From Aphrophora alni (Eukaryota; Arthropoda; Insecta; Hemiptera; Aphrophoridae): a stretch of 64,000 nt of DNA. Position 1 is the stretch's first letter; each line of letters starts with the position of its first letter. The stretch lies in assembly GCA_963513935.1 (NCBI GenBank), contig OY740774.1, positions 97,285,668 to 97,349,667 on the forward strand. Direction: 5' to 3'. Position numbers and translations under genes: made by a program. The notes beneath the pieces are model-generated. The model did not search any database, had not been told where the DNA came from, and saw only the letters and a list, made by a program, of their open reading frames with translations. This document shows positions 51,378 to 63,115 of this stretch, piece by piece.

Positions 51378-52950
51378 GAAGGAGCTTCCTTGGCAAAGCC
51401 ACCCTTGATTTTGTTGACCAGGGGTTACATGTTGTCAACAATGAAATACTGTAGATGAAGGATTTTTGTATTAATAATTTAAGGAGGGCTTGGAGGTCCA
51501 TATAATGGAAGTGAAATTTTAAAGATTAAGAATGTTGACCAATGACAGGTTTATTTCTGAATTATAGTCAAATTTTATTCATTCAACCAATAATTGTCGT
51601 GTATATAAACAATTTAATGATGAATGTTAGATTTAAATATATAAATAAGACTATGAGGTTATAAGATTATTTACAGTGTGTAAAAATATTAAGAATTACT
51701 GTACAAACTTATTAATAAATTTAAAATCAAAATATAAACTTCTCAATGTAAATTAACATACAAGACTCAACTAGAATAGTGAAACATGGTATTAAGTATT
51801 GACTTTCTTTACTGTATTCGTAATAGAATTAATTATTTTTGAAATGTTCAGCGTTGCTGGGCATAAAATGTGACAAATTTGTAATCTTGCAATATGTTTT
51901 AAAAGATGGTATAACTTTATATATACTATTTTATATATATGTAGCAGCAACGTATCTTAATTTTACTAAGGGGCATGGCTGAAACAAAACATGACTTTTC
52001 ACTTATAAAATATTTAATTATTCTAATCATACAAAAAATATCGAATTTGGTGTGCGAAAGTATTTCGAAGTTATTAAATTATAACATGTTCAAGCTATTG
52101 TTACATTGAGGATGTTGACTAAATACATTTTTTTTGTCAATTATGATCACATTTGATTCATTCAAAATCATAGTTGCCTATATGTACAACTTTTAATGAT
52201 CATATATTAATAATATTTTGATCAAAATATAAACTTCTCAATGACAATTAATATACAAAGCGCAACTAGAGTAGGGAAACATGTTATTGATATTAATTTC
52301 CTTTATTGTGTTGTACACATACACTTTTTGAAATGTTCAGCGTTGCTGGACATAAACATGAGAAATCTTTAAAACTGTTTTCTTTACTCTCAGCACATAG
52401 GATAAATAATATATAGTCATTATTACTACATTAATATAAACTAAAATAATAAATTTTGTAAAAAAATTAACTCTGTTTGTGAGAAGGTTTTTTTCGATAT
52501 TATTGAATTATAAACATGTTCAAGCTATTGTAACATTAAGGATGTTGACAAATGACAGGTTTTTTTTCTGAATTAAGGTCACAATTGATTTCTTCAAGTA
52601 ATAATTGTTGTCTATATATACAACTTAATAATTAATGTTAGGAATAACTATATATCAAAGACGTTATATGACTATATACAGTATGTAAAAATATTAATAA
52701 ACATAAAATCAAAATATAAACTTCTCAATGAAAATTAACATACAAAGCTCAACTAGAGTGGTGAAACTTGATATTGAATATTAATTTTCTTTATTGTGTA
52801 GTAAACATACAATTTTTGAAATGTTCAGCGTTGCTGGGCATAAACATGAGAAATCTATAAAACTGTTTACATTACTCTCAGCACATAGGATAAATAATAT
52901 ATAGTCATTATTACTAACGTCAATATCAACTAAAATAGTAAATTTTTAAC

Positions 52951-53581
52951 ATCTCTTAGGTATTTGGCGTTTCCCTTTTTTCTTCACTGAAGCATTCAAA
53001 TTGGTAATGTGAGATGACTCAGAAACAAGATACGTGAAGAGATGTGGTAGGGTTGATTAATAATACTCACAATTACCAGTTAATGTTTTTCACTTGATAA
53101 CAACAATTATCTTGTAGGTGTAGTTAAAGTTTTTCTTTAATCTTTTAACTCTAAAAATTATCATTAAATATAAAATTATGGTAGTACCTCTCGCTTGTCG
53201 AGGGGTGAGTCTCTCAGTATCTCTGGGGAGAGATCTGCATAAATGTAGTTTATCCGTTAAAAAAAATAAATAAAAAAGTTTTGCTTTATTCGAGGTAAGG
53301 ATGGCGTATTATAAAATTCTAATACCTTTACATTATAACGTGTGATAGATTAAAGTAGAATTAAATGACAGAAACTTGATAGACGATATCTGAGATGTAT
53401 GTTTAGCAAATTTAGTTCCTGTCCTAATTTTAACTTTCCCAACGAATAAAAGCTCCGAATCGTAGTTTTGCCTTTTTAAGCCTCACACACTAAACAAAAA
53501 CTAGTCAGGATATCCTGACGTTATGTTTGTATAAAATGAATTCATAATTTATATCTTGTGGAAGCCATCCCTGTATCTATT

Positions 53582-53647
<66 letters not shown>

Positions 53648-55151
53648 AATATATAGTTTATATTTTATGTTTTCGTGGGTGCTGTTGAAATCTCATAATC
53701 TGATACACTTACGACAAATTTAAATTTTACCTTTAAAAATTTAAATGTACTTTAAATTTAAATTACTTTTAAATGTAATTAACAAACCCATTTTCAAACT
53801 TAGGTTAGGTTAAGTCCACTTTCCAATTTAGGAAATAAATCTAAGATATCCTATGGAAATCCCATTAATGACAGATTTTAAGAATTGGTTGTGATTGGGT
53901 ATTTTTAGTTAATGGAGATTTTGAGAGATAATTTTTAATAATTTTTTTAGTGCAAGTAACGCAATATTTTTTTATTTTTTTTAGTCCACGATGTGTAACT
54001 ACTTATTCAGGATTAAAATTAATATGAATAATTTATAGAATTGACAAAATTACTTGCAATATATATATATCCGATTGTAAGGTCTAAGAACATAAATGTT
54101 ATGAATATAAGGGAAAATGAGATACTGGCTATTTAGCAGAATATATCTTTGTTATAAATCCAGCAAAGCAAGGTCAGTTGTAGCGCCAAAACTACTGAAA
54201 GTTAAAAAAAAAAAAAACAGTACTATAAACATTACCATAATACAAATATTTTGAACTATGTAAATGTAACACCTAAATCACTGCTCCCCATCAAAACCCA
54301 CGTAATAATTATTAAGGTTTTGGAAAATACAGTCTGGGGATTACAGAACGTGCTTGTATTAACTTTACTTAGCCTTATGTTTTGCTGTATAGTCACGTGC
54401 AATGCATTATATTATGCTATTTATTGCGTATAGTTTATCCATCCTGTGCTTATAGATTATTAAAGGTGAGAGTTTAGAAAATAGAATTTATTATTTTCCT
54501 CTACACTGTTGATTATGGCTTTAAATCAGCTTGTGTAAATAAAATAGAAGTAGAAGTGTGATTTATGTAAATACGTTCTATATAATAAAAAAACAAAAAG
54601 GAAAATTAGAGCCTTTTAACAATAAGATATTAGTGTTTTGCTAATACAACATCAAACCCTTTAGTAATAGACTACGACACTAACACGAATTTTACCAAAA
54701 AATACAGTTCAACAATTATCAAACAAATATGGTCAATTAAAAATCTTAAATTGGAAAATATTAAAAAATATTTTGTGGTATAAATATTGCATTGCTTAAA
54801 TAACAAAAGATTCATAGAGTGACAAGAATAACACAACAAAAATATGACTGAGTTTTTTTAAAAGGTCTGGATGAAAATCCATTTCGAAATATTTATATAT
54901 AACGTGCATTAACAAAGTCTGTGTATCATCGCAACCTAAAACTAGAGTATTTTTTTTGAAATATTTCAAGAATCTCAACCTTCCAATCAATTATAAATAA
55001 CCAAAAATTCAAGAGTAAAACTGTTTTAAAATGATGAAACATTGAGTTAATCAATATGAGCTTACCTTTTGATAAGTCTATTACGAAAGGTCTACAGCCA
55101 ATTTTTATGAAATGTAACTGTAAAATATTTTATTAAAGCAAAAATTATTTT
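52951..55151. other. AT-rich stretch without recognised genes
   Basis: No gene was recognised. It contains a (TA)n tract at 53588-53645 and a GC-richer, hairpin-prone patch at 53185-53240. The 60-codon frame at 54251-54433 and others have no recognised domain. Confidence 0.55.
53588..53645. repeat. (TA)n microsatellite
   Basis: About 58 bp of TA dinucleotides. Confidence 0.96.
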
Positions 55152-55448
55152 AGAAACGTATATAGGAATCCAAAAGACACCAATGTTGGAAAAAAATCAG
55201 AAGTTTATCAAATGAACTGTTTTAGTTACGACAAAGTTAATATAGGGCAAACAAAAAGAAATATTATAACTATGCTTAAATGACACGTTGTTCATATTAA
55301 ATATCAAACACCAGAAAAATCTAGTGTAGCTGAGTACATACTTTAAACTAACCATAATATACATTTCAAAAGGATTAAATTATTTAAAGATGAAGACAAT
55401 AGAAATTTACTAAATAGTTATGAGCGTATTTTTATTGCTAAATGTTAA
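55152..55448 (+). pseudogene. Penelope-like element GIY-YIG endonuclease remnant
   Basis: One frame runs 98 codons with two in-frame stops (55281-55283 and 55344-55346) and no indel. It reads RNPKDTNVGKKSEVYQMNC, a Tyr-Asp-Lys-Val segment, NIGQTKRNIIT, then KYQTPEKSSVAEYIL, TNHNIHFKRIKLFKDEDNR and LLNSYERIFIAK. The layout matches the GIY-YIG nuclease at the C-terminus of Penelope-like retroelements: a VYQM..C beta strand, an IGQT(K/R)R motif, a conserved Ala-Glu in SVAEYI, an NH(N) motif and a final ER.FI helix. The GIY Gly and the YIG Tyr are changed (EVY, NIG), and the stops make it inactive. No reverse transcriptase is recognisable upstream. Penelope-like elements are known hosts of hammerhead motifs, which is relevant to 58.8 kb, though no link is shown here. 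Confidence 0.75.
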
Positions 55449-55567
55449 ATGGAGAAAGGGGGCTTTATTTTATTTAATTTATGTTTAATTAAATTAGTAT
55501 GTTATTTTATTTTTAGTTTCTAAAATGAAAAATTGTTAAATGAGCCGAAAGGCCTAATCCTATCTCT

Positions 55568-55570
<3 letters not shown>

Positions 55571-55610
<40 letters not shown>
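55571..55610. repeat. (TA)20 microsatellite
   Basis: Uninterrupted TA dinucleotides, following the 3' region of the Penelope-like remnant. Confidence 0.97.
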
Positions 55611-55614
<4 letters not shown>

Positions 55615-56162
55615 GGAATCTAGATTTTATATGGATTAGATATTTAATATTTTTGTCTTTTCTAAATAAAGATACATTTTATATTTCCTTTTTTTAAAAA
55701 AAAAATAACACCTATTCTTATGGTGTTTTAGAGTTTTCAGTAGATATGATATTTTTTTTCCAAATAAAGTATAATTTTAAATTTGCATTTTTCTAGAAAT
55801 TATACGTAATTTAAATAAGATAATAATACTTTATTGGTTAATTAGTATCTAAAAATGACAATTTCTGTTTCATGAATAATTTAAAATTCACTTTGTTTTT
55901 TAGAAATTTATGTAAGTTACGGTAAGAATTATTTGTTTTTGTTAGATGATATTGTCCATGGAATTGACTACTTGTATAGGAACTCACCCCCACTCCACCT
56001 AGTAGGAGGTATTAGGTCATTGTCACGACTAATGACTTAGAACAATGTCATTGATTGAACTTGCCTCAGGAAATACAGTAGTGGGAAAGAACTTGTATAA
56101 TTGTTTATCATATTTATAGAATTAGTGTTTGTTTAATACTCAACCTCTGAGGATGGTAACTA

Positions 56163-56188
56163 TATGTCCTTAGGCACATAAGGATATA
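56163..56188 (+). other. 10-bp stem hairpin
   Basis: TATGTCCTTA and TAAGGATATA pair at nine of ten positions around GGCACA. The preceding CCTCTGAGGATGG and following AT-rich tail recall retroelement 3' ends, but no element body was identified. Confidence 0.45.
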
Positions 56189-57153
56189 AATCTTGTTTTA
56201 TTGATATTGGGTGTTTCATTTTAATTTTAAAGTTCCGCCATATTGTGGTTAAAAGTGTAGTATTTTATAATTAGTATGTCAATCGTATATTTGTTAGATA
56301 AATTTATTTAAAAACGATATTAACTTTCACAGTATTATGATATTACATCACATGTCTTGCAACAATTTTTAAAACTGTTATTTGTCAGATTTATTCAATT
56401 TGTTTTTTAAGAGTCTCAATGTCAAATCATTGATTAAATTTAAGAATATCATTAGCGTCGACCTGTGATGGAAAAAAAAACAATATGTACTATTGTTAGG
56501 TACTTAATAAAAGTATAACATTCATCTCAACTATTGTGTTTTTCCATTTAGCTGAGTTTTGTCTAATAATTAAAATTAACCTATTTTAATAATTCTGTCA
56601 TAAAACAAAACAAGGTAGCATTAATTATACAGCACCTTATCATTACTCAACCGTCTTCAAGAGATTATCTGACATCATGTTTAATATAGAATTCTTGGAA
56701 TAATTCATGAGCCTTGGTACCTTAAGGCGCTCTAGATTTACAATTTACATGATGTTGTATGCGAAACAGACTTGGCGGCCGAATCTTGCAAAGGGTAAAG
56801 CTAACAGAGTAGTATACTATTATACCATCTATGTTTACATTTTCAGCTAATGAGAAATAATTAACAATACGTAAATGTTATGGTTTACTAAATATATGAG
56901 TACAACTATGTCATCAATGGTTATGATGTGATTGCTTTTGTAATATTTGAATCCATGTTTATATTAAAATGTAACGTGTTATATTTTAATTCTAAATGTG
57001 GTTAATAGGGTAAAATATTTTTTTGATATTTTTACTTTTTATCAAATGTATATACATAAAAAACAAATCGCTTCTCACTTTGTGTATACATTTGAACTTA
57101 CATTAATAATCTGTTCCTGTTCAAAAACCTTTATTCTATTTTTAGAGTAAATA

Positions 57154-57534
57154 TTAGTTACAATATGCTTTTTAAATATATCTTCTGATAATAAACTTTA
57201 TATTACTTTTTAATTAGACAAGTACTAATACAATAAAGGCCTACCATGTATCCCGTCCAAATAATAAAGGCTAATCAAAAGTTTATGAAGTAAAAGGAAC
57301 TTCCGCAAAACAGTGTAATTTAATTTTTAGTGGAACTAATTGAAACAGGCAATAAATTTGTGACTTGAGAAGGATATTTAATAAATAAGGAAAATTACAG
57401 GCATAATTTAGATGAACATTTATAAAACTTGAAATTAATCATGGGAAAAATGTTTTCCAATTAGGCTATATACTTCACTGTAACCGGTACAGTTTAACCG
57501 AATTAGGAAGATCGACGTGATATTTATGTTACAA
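57154..57534 (+). repeat. Dispersed repeat family R3, copy 2
   Basis: Partner of 50987-51377 in the same orientation, about 6 kb away, with moderate divergence. Confidence 0.8.
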
Positions 57535-58722
57535 GTCTAGATGATCTCTAAGGGTAAAACCATAACCTAAATATGTAACCGGTACGGTAATCGTACAAAG
57601 TACAGTATATGCTGTTTTATACTTTTGATTGTGGCTTGCTTTTAGCGTTGAGTAACACTGATCTTAAACTATATTCAGTGAAAGTTTGCCTAGTTGAGAA
57701 TAAAGTGATTATTGTGAAATGTCGTTATTTTGAACCATTGATTTACAAGGGACTTTGAGTCTGTTTAACTAAAACATAAAATTAAACTCGTATTGCGCAT
57801 CCACTCCACTTGTTTAATTGTATTTAAATATCCCTGTGTTATTTCTGAACTAACAATGTCCTAAATCAACATATATTAAGCATTTCAAACAACTGGTCAA
57901 CATTTATATAGTCTTGTGCTGAATGTAGAAAATAAACAAATATATATGCTAAATAATACTGCATACACCTAGTATGAAAACATCAGAAATATACATGAAG
58001 TTACCAATGAGATATTCGTAATATAAACTTATGAGATTAAGTTAATGAACTCTAATGAAATACAAGGTTTTATTTGTGTTACGTACGAAATCCACAGATT
58101 CTTACTTCGATAAAAACCCTATCTCTCTCTTTTTCTTCTGTTTGTATATTCAGACTACAAAATGCATTATTACGTTTGATTTAAGAACAGATAACATTGA
58201 ATTACAATTATGTATTCTATACACACTATTACTAAGTAAACATGTATTTTCTACGTGTATAAACGTTCCTATAATTTTGAGATAAATTAATATCATAATA
58301 CATTAATGATGTAATAGATTATTAGATTTAAAATTTTTGTTTTAAAAATATGTTGAAACATTTAGCAAAAATCAGAAATGAATAGTTATTTATTATTTTA
58401 TTTCTCATAACAAATAGATGGAAGAAAGCTCAACAAGAAATGTTATTATTAGGCGTTTTTCCATGTAATATTGGTAATCGTAAAAGCATTTATAGAAAAT
58501 TTGTTTCTTCACGTTTCATGACCTCAGGGAAGACAAAACGTCACAACAAATTATTTCCCGTGGTAACAAATAAATACCACAAAACCAAACATACGGCATC
58601 AGCTATTTAAAGAAATTTAGATTTTGTTATATCGGCTTCAACGGTTTTGCAACAATTCTCCCGTTACACAGATACTATGCCACAAAATAAATAGGAGGGT
58701 AGAGCAAGGTAACAAATCAAAC
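57535..58722. other. AT-rich stretch without recognised genes
   Basis: Only a 76-codon chance frame is present at 58055-58285, with no recognised domain. Confidence 0.55.
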
Positions 58723-58818
58723 GGAGTATTCAATATTAAATGTTGAGCTTGACTTATGAGAAAAATTATACAGCATAACAAACACACAGAACACAATTCT
58801 CATAAAAAATACGCCTAA

Positions 58819-58863
58819 GTATCAGACGCGTTTCAACGACAAGGTCGTCCTCTTCAGTGATAC
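58819..58863 (-). ncRNA. Minimal type I hammerhead ribozyme motif, core intact
   Basis: The minus strand reads, 5' to 3': stem I strand GUAUCA (58858-58863), core CUGAAGA (58851-58857), a stem II hairpin of 16 nt (58835-58850, ACGAC pairing with GUCGU), core GAAA (58831-58834), CGCGUC (58825-58830) and stem I strand UGAUAC (58819-58824). Stem I is a perfect 6 bp and cleavage would follow the GUC. Stem III is only ACGCGU, which is self-complementary and cannot form its own loop, so activity would need two copies pairing. That is the arrangement known for minimal hammerheads of Penelope-like elements and retrozymes. All invariant core residues are present. Activity is not shown, and the surrounding palindrome would compete with folding. 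Confidence 0.75.
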
Positions 58864-58902
58864 ACGAGCTACAGGAGTTATAGTTTGTTTGGTGTAGCTC
58901 GT

Positions 58903-58947
58903 GTATCACTGAAGAGGACGACCTTGTCGTTGAAACGAGTCTGATAC
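58903..58947 (+). ncRNA. Hammerhead ribozyme motif, stem III altered
   Basis: This is the mirror copy in the right arm: GTATCA (58903-58908), CTGAAGA (58909-58915), stem II (58916-58931), GAAA (58932-58935), CGAGTC (58936-58941), TGATAC (58942-58947). The core and the GUC site are intact, but the self-complementary CGCG of stem III has become CGAG, which weakens the already minimal stem III. It could still pair with the other arm's CGCG only imperfectly. Confidence 0.68.
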
Positions 58948-59036
58948 TTAGGCGTATTTTTTATGAGAATTGTGTTCTGTGTGTTTGTTATGTTGGAGTA
59001 TTAAATAATTCATTGAACTTGTTTTGTTAAAATTAT

Positions 59037-62000
59037 CTCTTATGAGTCATTTTTAACAACATATGAGGCGACGAAACCATATGGGACATTATAAATTTGT
59101 AATTGTCTTATTTCTAAAGGTCACATCATTTTATGGTTCAAGAAAAAAACTGTTGTTTTGTACCTTGAACGTATAATAATATTATTTTATTTCTGAATAT
59201 CTCCGTACCATTAGTCCTAAGCAAGCACACTATTATATTTATAAACGTATGTCAAATACATTCCCCCGCAACAACCACACTTCTGGTGACGTCATATTAT
59301 ATGACCGCTACCATGTTTTGACATAGATTACAGATTCTCGCAGATTAAACACAATGATTAATATCAAAATTTACAGATGATTTACTTACAACTTATTATA
59401 TATTTAAATCATATAATTTAGAAATTTTCAAATTGGTTTTAAATAAATATAAAAATAGTAAGTTACCCACTAAACCTCAATAATAGTATATTACAAGTGT
59501 GAAAGTATAATTCATACAATGAATAATCCATAGTGACTTGGTTCCACAATCATGCAATGCAATACGTGATTAAGTAATAATTACCAATTTAACTTGTGAT
59601 TAAGAATTGGCAGCTGTCGCGCAAATGACACCTGATTTTTTTTCACGTTGGCAATGCCGATATTGATAAATCAACAGATAATCAGACGTTATAACATATT
59701 AAATTTCCAACAGGTAAATATCTTGTTGAATTAAGTAGAATTGAAAAGCTCAGATTTTACTTTATGATCTCTACTTTTTAGAATTGCAACTGCAACGTTG
59801 GTCGCAGTTTGTTCAATTTTTAGACACAAAAACAGCCGATGCTTCCAACACTGTTCTTTCAGTTTGGCGTTATGTGGTTTGAACATCTCGGTGTAACCTA
59901 TTCTGAAGTTGTATTTGTTGTCATTTAGAGAATAGATTGTTTAAATTCATTTTAGAAACGTTTACTGTGTATGCTATATCAGTTATATACGAGTCATTTT
60001 CAGTTATTCTGAATAAACACTCTGACACATAAAAAGTTATGTGAGTGAATTGTATTGTGCTATTTAAATATTTCTACTTTTGTTTCATTTTTATTTACTA
60101 TTATGTATTTATTGTGTTTATCAATACAAAAACATGGATTCGTCCTAAAAACTATTCTCAGTAATGGATAGCCAAATTATAATTAGTTTTAATGTAATTT
60201 CTGCTTCTGCCGGTGTATTAATTCGCTTGAGAAGTGTAAATAACTTTTTTTTTGTTTTTTTTTGATACAACATATAATTATTTTAAAACAATAATTGTAA
60301 ATGTACGTCACAAATATCTTAAAAATGTTAAAATATCAATGGAACTAAAGCTAAATAGTTGAAAAGTTAAACATAGAAGATGTCTTTTAATATTTTACTA
60401 TAAATTTAAGTAGTTTTCACGCTAAAATATTATTATTGTTTAAATGTTTTCTCTAATTGTTATGAAACATTTAAAATTACCCATACAAATAACTGAGAAA
60501 TAAATTACCGTTTTACAGGAATTTGAGTACCAGTTGTAAGTGTATATAGAAAAACAAATTGTGTTTGGTCCGTCAGTACTCTCTCTGGAAATTCCAAAAA
60601 CATATTAAATTCTACACGCTTAAAACATTTGTATCTGACAAACATCTGCATAGGGTTGTTTTAATAGAACGAAATATAAAAAAACCAAAACAAAAAACCA
60701 AAAGAAAAAAATAATAATAATAAAATAAAATAGATTAAAAAACAACTAATATTACAACTTAATGTGAAATATTATACACAAATTGAAAATTACGTTTTAT
60801 TCCTTTAATGGGGTTGATTTATAGCACTTGAGAGGAAAAACGTATTATTTATAAAAATAAAATGTCTACAAATATTATAGTAATTCTGTTTTAGTCATAT
60901 TAACACTTTTGAGTTAAATGACTTGCAATGCATTCCATTAACAATAATCTTAAATAATAAGAATGTTTTTTATCTTGTTTTTTGTTGCTTCGTATTATCT
61001 TGTTAAACTAATTGCAAACATTTGTTTGGTTTAATTTCTATGCTGATGTGTTCTACGTTTTCAGCAATACAACCCATTGTAGATATTTCCCTCAGCAAAA
61101 TGTTTCTAAGGGTGAATAATTCAATTGCTTTCCTTAATTTCCTGGAAGAGACCTGAGGGAACAGGAACTAATTGTTTTAGAGGGAACGAGTATTGTATTA
61201 TTTTATTAAACATAATTAGACTTGTTATTTAAGTGGCTGTTATTACATAAGCAAAGCATTGCCACCACTGTTATGATAAGTCAAGTGTTTCTAAAGACAA
61301 CAAGTGGTTCTACAGACCCAAGTTAAAATTATGCAATAAACAAGAGCGATGAGCGGCCTCCATTGGAATCACGTTTACTAACATGTAGGGTGATACTAAC
61401 ATGTAGTTACATTTAGAACTATTATTTTGTAATAAAAACTTCGCCATGTTTCTATAAAATATAGTGGAAGGGGGCTTTAATTATACTTCCCTTATATTTG
61501 TGAAACTACCCTAATCTCATCTTTACCTAATGTAGAGAGATACTAACATATACAGTAATACATTTAGAATAATTATTTTATAGTACAGACTTCGCCATGT
61601 TTCTACAAATGCAAGGGAAATGAACCTAAATTGTACCATTGTCTTAATTGCGCTAATCTTTTAGTAAACTATTCTCATACCATTTAGCATACTATACAAG
61701 AACTGCTCGATTCCTGACAGTAAAGGACCAGACATCATAGATGAAGTAAAATAAGAGATGGAGGAAGTGCTATATTGCATATATATTAAAAACATAATTC
61801 TAACATTTATTCAAGCAGCACGTTTTCTTTATTATTTTTAAAAGTACCTTAATTTACAAACAACGGGCGTTGGATTAACGTTATTAGATAAATTGAAAGG
61901 TTTTGTTACATCAACATGAAATAACCTCTGACGATACACAGGTAAACAATAAGGTACAAAAACACAAAAACTAAAGAAACGAACGTGACTACAAATCACA

Positions 62001-62944
62001 ACATAAAGCTATAGTTTCTGATCTTACGCAGTATAACAGACTTTATGTTATCACGATACACAATAAATAGATTAGGCTTTAAAAGAGTCGATCTGAGTAG
62101 TACATTTTAAAAATTGTATGTTCATCGATAGTTGAAATTTAGAATTTTTAATATTTTAAAGAAATGTATTAATTTGCTATCTGATCTTCTAATTGGTTTA
62201 CAGGTTTTTAAAATAAAATATTTACATAAATTAAACAGTATAAATAACATTTTATATATAATTATAAATGATGTACTAAATTACATTGTTTTAAATATAC
62301 ATAAAATTATTTGCTTTTTCAAATTATTTGTATTAACTATGGGTTTTCGCAATCTATCAATATCTTTAAATAATAGTTACTTTTTATTTAGGTTTTTAAA
62401 CAATTACCCATAAAAATTTGTATAGTCCTTTGAAAAGTCAATATTAAAAAATCACAGTATAAATAAATTCCAGAAAAAAAACTTTTGTTCATGTTTGTCG
62501 TTGTTTTGTCTGTGCAAATGTAAAGGTGAATATTTGCAATTCCTGCAACATCGAAAGCTCTTCTTAAATTTTTGTAATTAAATACGTTATTTATTTAGAT
62601 ATTTTTTTATATGACATCTCTATATTGTCTAATAAATTCTATATAAAATTTGAAAAATGTTCGTTTAATAATCAAGTTTTAATTTTCAATACTTTTTTTT
62701 TACAAAATTTTGCTTTAAAAAAATCAAGTCAGAATGTGTTCAACGGTTAAACACAACCATTATGATTGCCCAATGAGATACAAATTATTACCTTTGAATG
62801 CAATAAAATTATATTAAATCCCCTTAGATTAAAACTAGTTAACACAATTCCTGGTAATATAAATCAACTAAAGACGTATTTCAAGAGTTTTAAGTTGTAG
62901 TAACATATTTTCTATTATTCTGAACACAAATTGAAATAGTTATC
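59037..62944. other. AT-rich stretch without recognised genes
   Basis: No gene was recognised; the 93-codon frame at 62132-62413 is Ile/Leu/Asn-rich without a domain. It contains a two-unit tandem repeat at 61383-61665. Segment 61010-61330 is mildly GC-richer and non-coding. Confidence 0.55.
61383..61665 (+). repeat. Tandem duplication, two units of about 147 bp
   Basis: Unit 1 (61383-61529) and unit 2 (61530-61665) share ATGTAG, GATACTAACAT, ACATTTAGAA, ACTTCGCCATGTTTCTA and flanking blocks in the same order, with clear divergence. Confidence 0.75.
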
Positions 62945-63115
62945 CTCCTCAAAAAAAGCTTACCACTCCATTAAATTGATTTAAAACGCCACAGGGTAAA
63001 CAATTAATTTTCTGCTCACGTAGTTGAATTTCATTCAATCAGCTTTATCCCCAGAGCTTTACAATCACACCGATTGCCCTGTGTACGCGCAGTCAATCTT
63101 GTGTCGTTCTTTGCA
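62945..63115 (-). repeat. Dispersed repeat family R1, copy 3 (partial, inverted)
   Basis: The reverse complement aligns with the first third of 21428-22107: CAGGGCAATCGGTGTGATT, TAAAGCTC, AATGAAATTCAACTACG and AAAATTAATTGTTT. It is closer to copy 1 than to copy 2. Confidence 0.65.

Larger units (their letters stand above)
49040..52950 (+). repeat. 489-bp satellite array, interrupted
   Basis: Five units, two of them partial, share AACATGTTCAAGCTATT, GTTGACAAATGACAGG, TATAAACTTCTCAATG and GAAATGTTCAGCGTTGCTGG. The last block starts at 49426, 51841, 52330 and 52818, so the final three are spaced 489 and 488 bp. The AACATGTTC block recurs 491 bp apart at 49121 and 49612. Unit 2 stops near 49745 and unit 3 resumes near 51525, with about 125 bp present on both sides of the interruption. 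Divergence between units is moderate, so the array is old and small. Confidence 0.85.
55449..57153. other. AT-rich stretch without recognised genes
   Basis: It starts with the tail of the Penelope-like remnant, which runs into a (TA)20 tract at 55571-55610. A strong hairpin lies at 56163-56188 after a CTCTGAGGATGG motif. There is no coding frame. Confidence 0.55.
58774..58992. repeat. Near-perfect palindrome, 100-nt arms, 19-nt loop
   Basis: Arms 58774-58873 and 58893-58992 are reverse complements with one mismatch (plus-strand G at 58828 against A at 58938). The loop is 58874-58892. Each arm contains a hammerhead-ribozyme-like motif pointing outward from the loop. Similarity ends abruptly at both outer edges. 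Imperfect direct repeats of about 45 bp (58723-58769 and 58995-59036) flank it. A transcript in either direction would fold into a long double-stranded hairpin. It could be a fold-back retroelement copy, an inverted duplication or, less likely, an assembly artefact. Confidence 0.95.

Noticed and set aside
55545..55570. GAGCCGAAAGGC near the Penelope-like tail as a hammerhead stem II
   Set aside because: It resembles a designed-ribozyme stem loop, but neither CUGANGA nor the second GAAA box is present.
15361..55610. CRISPR array or bacterial operon signals
   Set aside because: There are no regularly spaced short repeats with unique spacers and no dense coding; the window is clearly eukaryotic.
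56150..56190. Hammerhead from CTGAGGA at about 56147
   Set aside because: No GAAA box or closing stem I occurs at the required spacing; only a simple hairpin follows.
62132..62413. 93-codon frame as a small gene
   Set aside because: Its composition equals the AT-rich background and no domain or signal peptide is evident.
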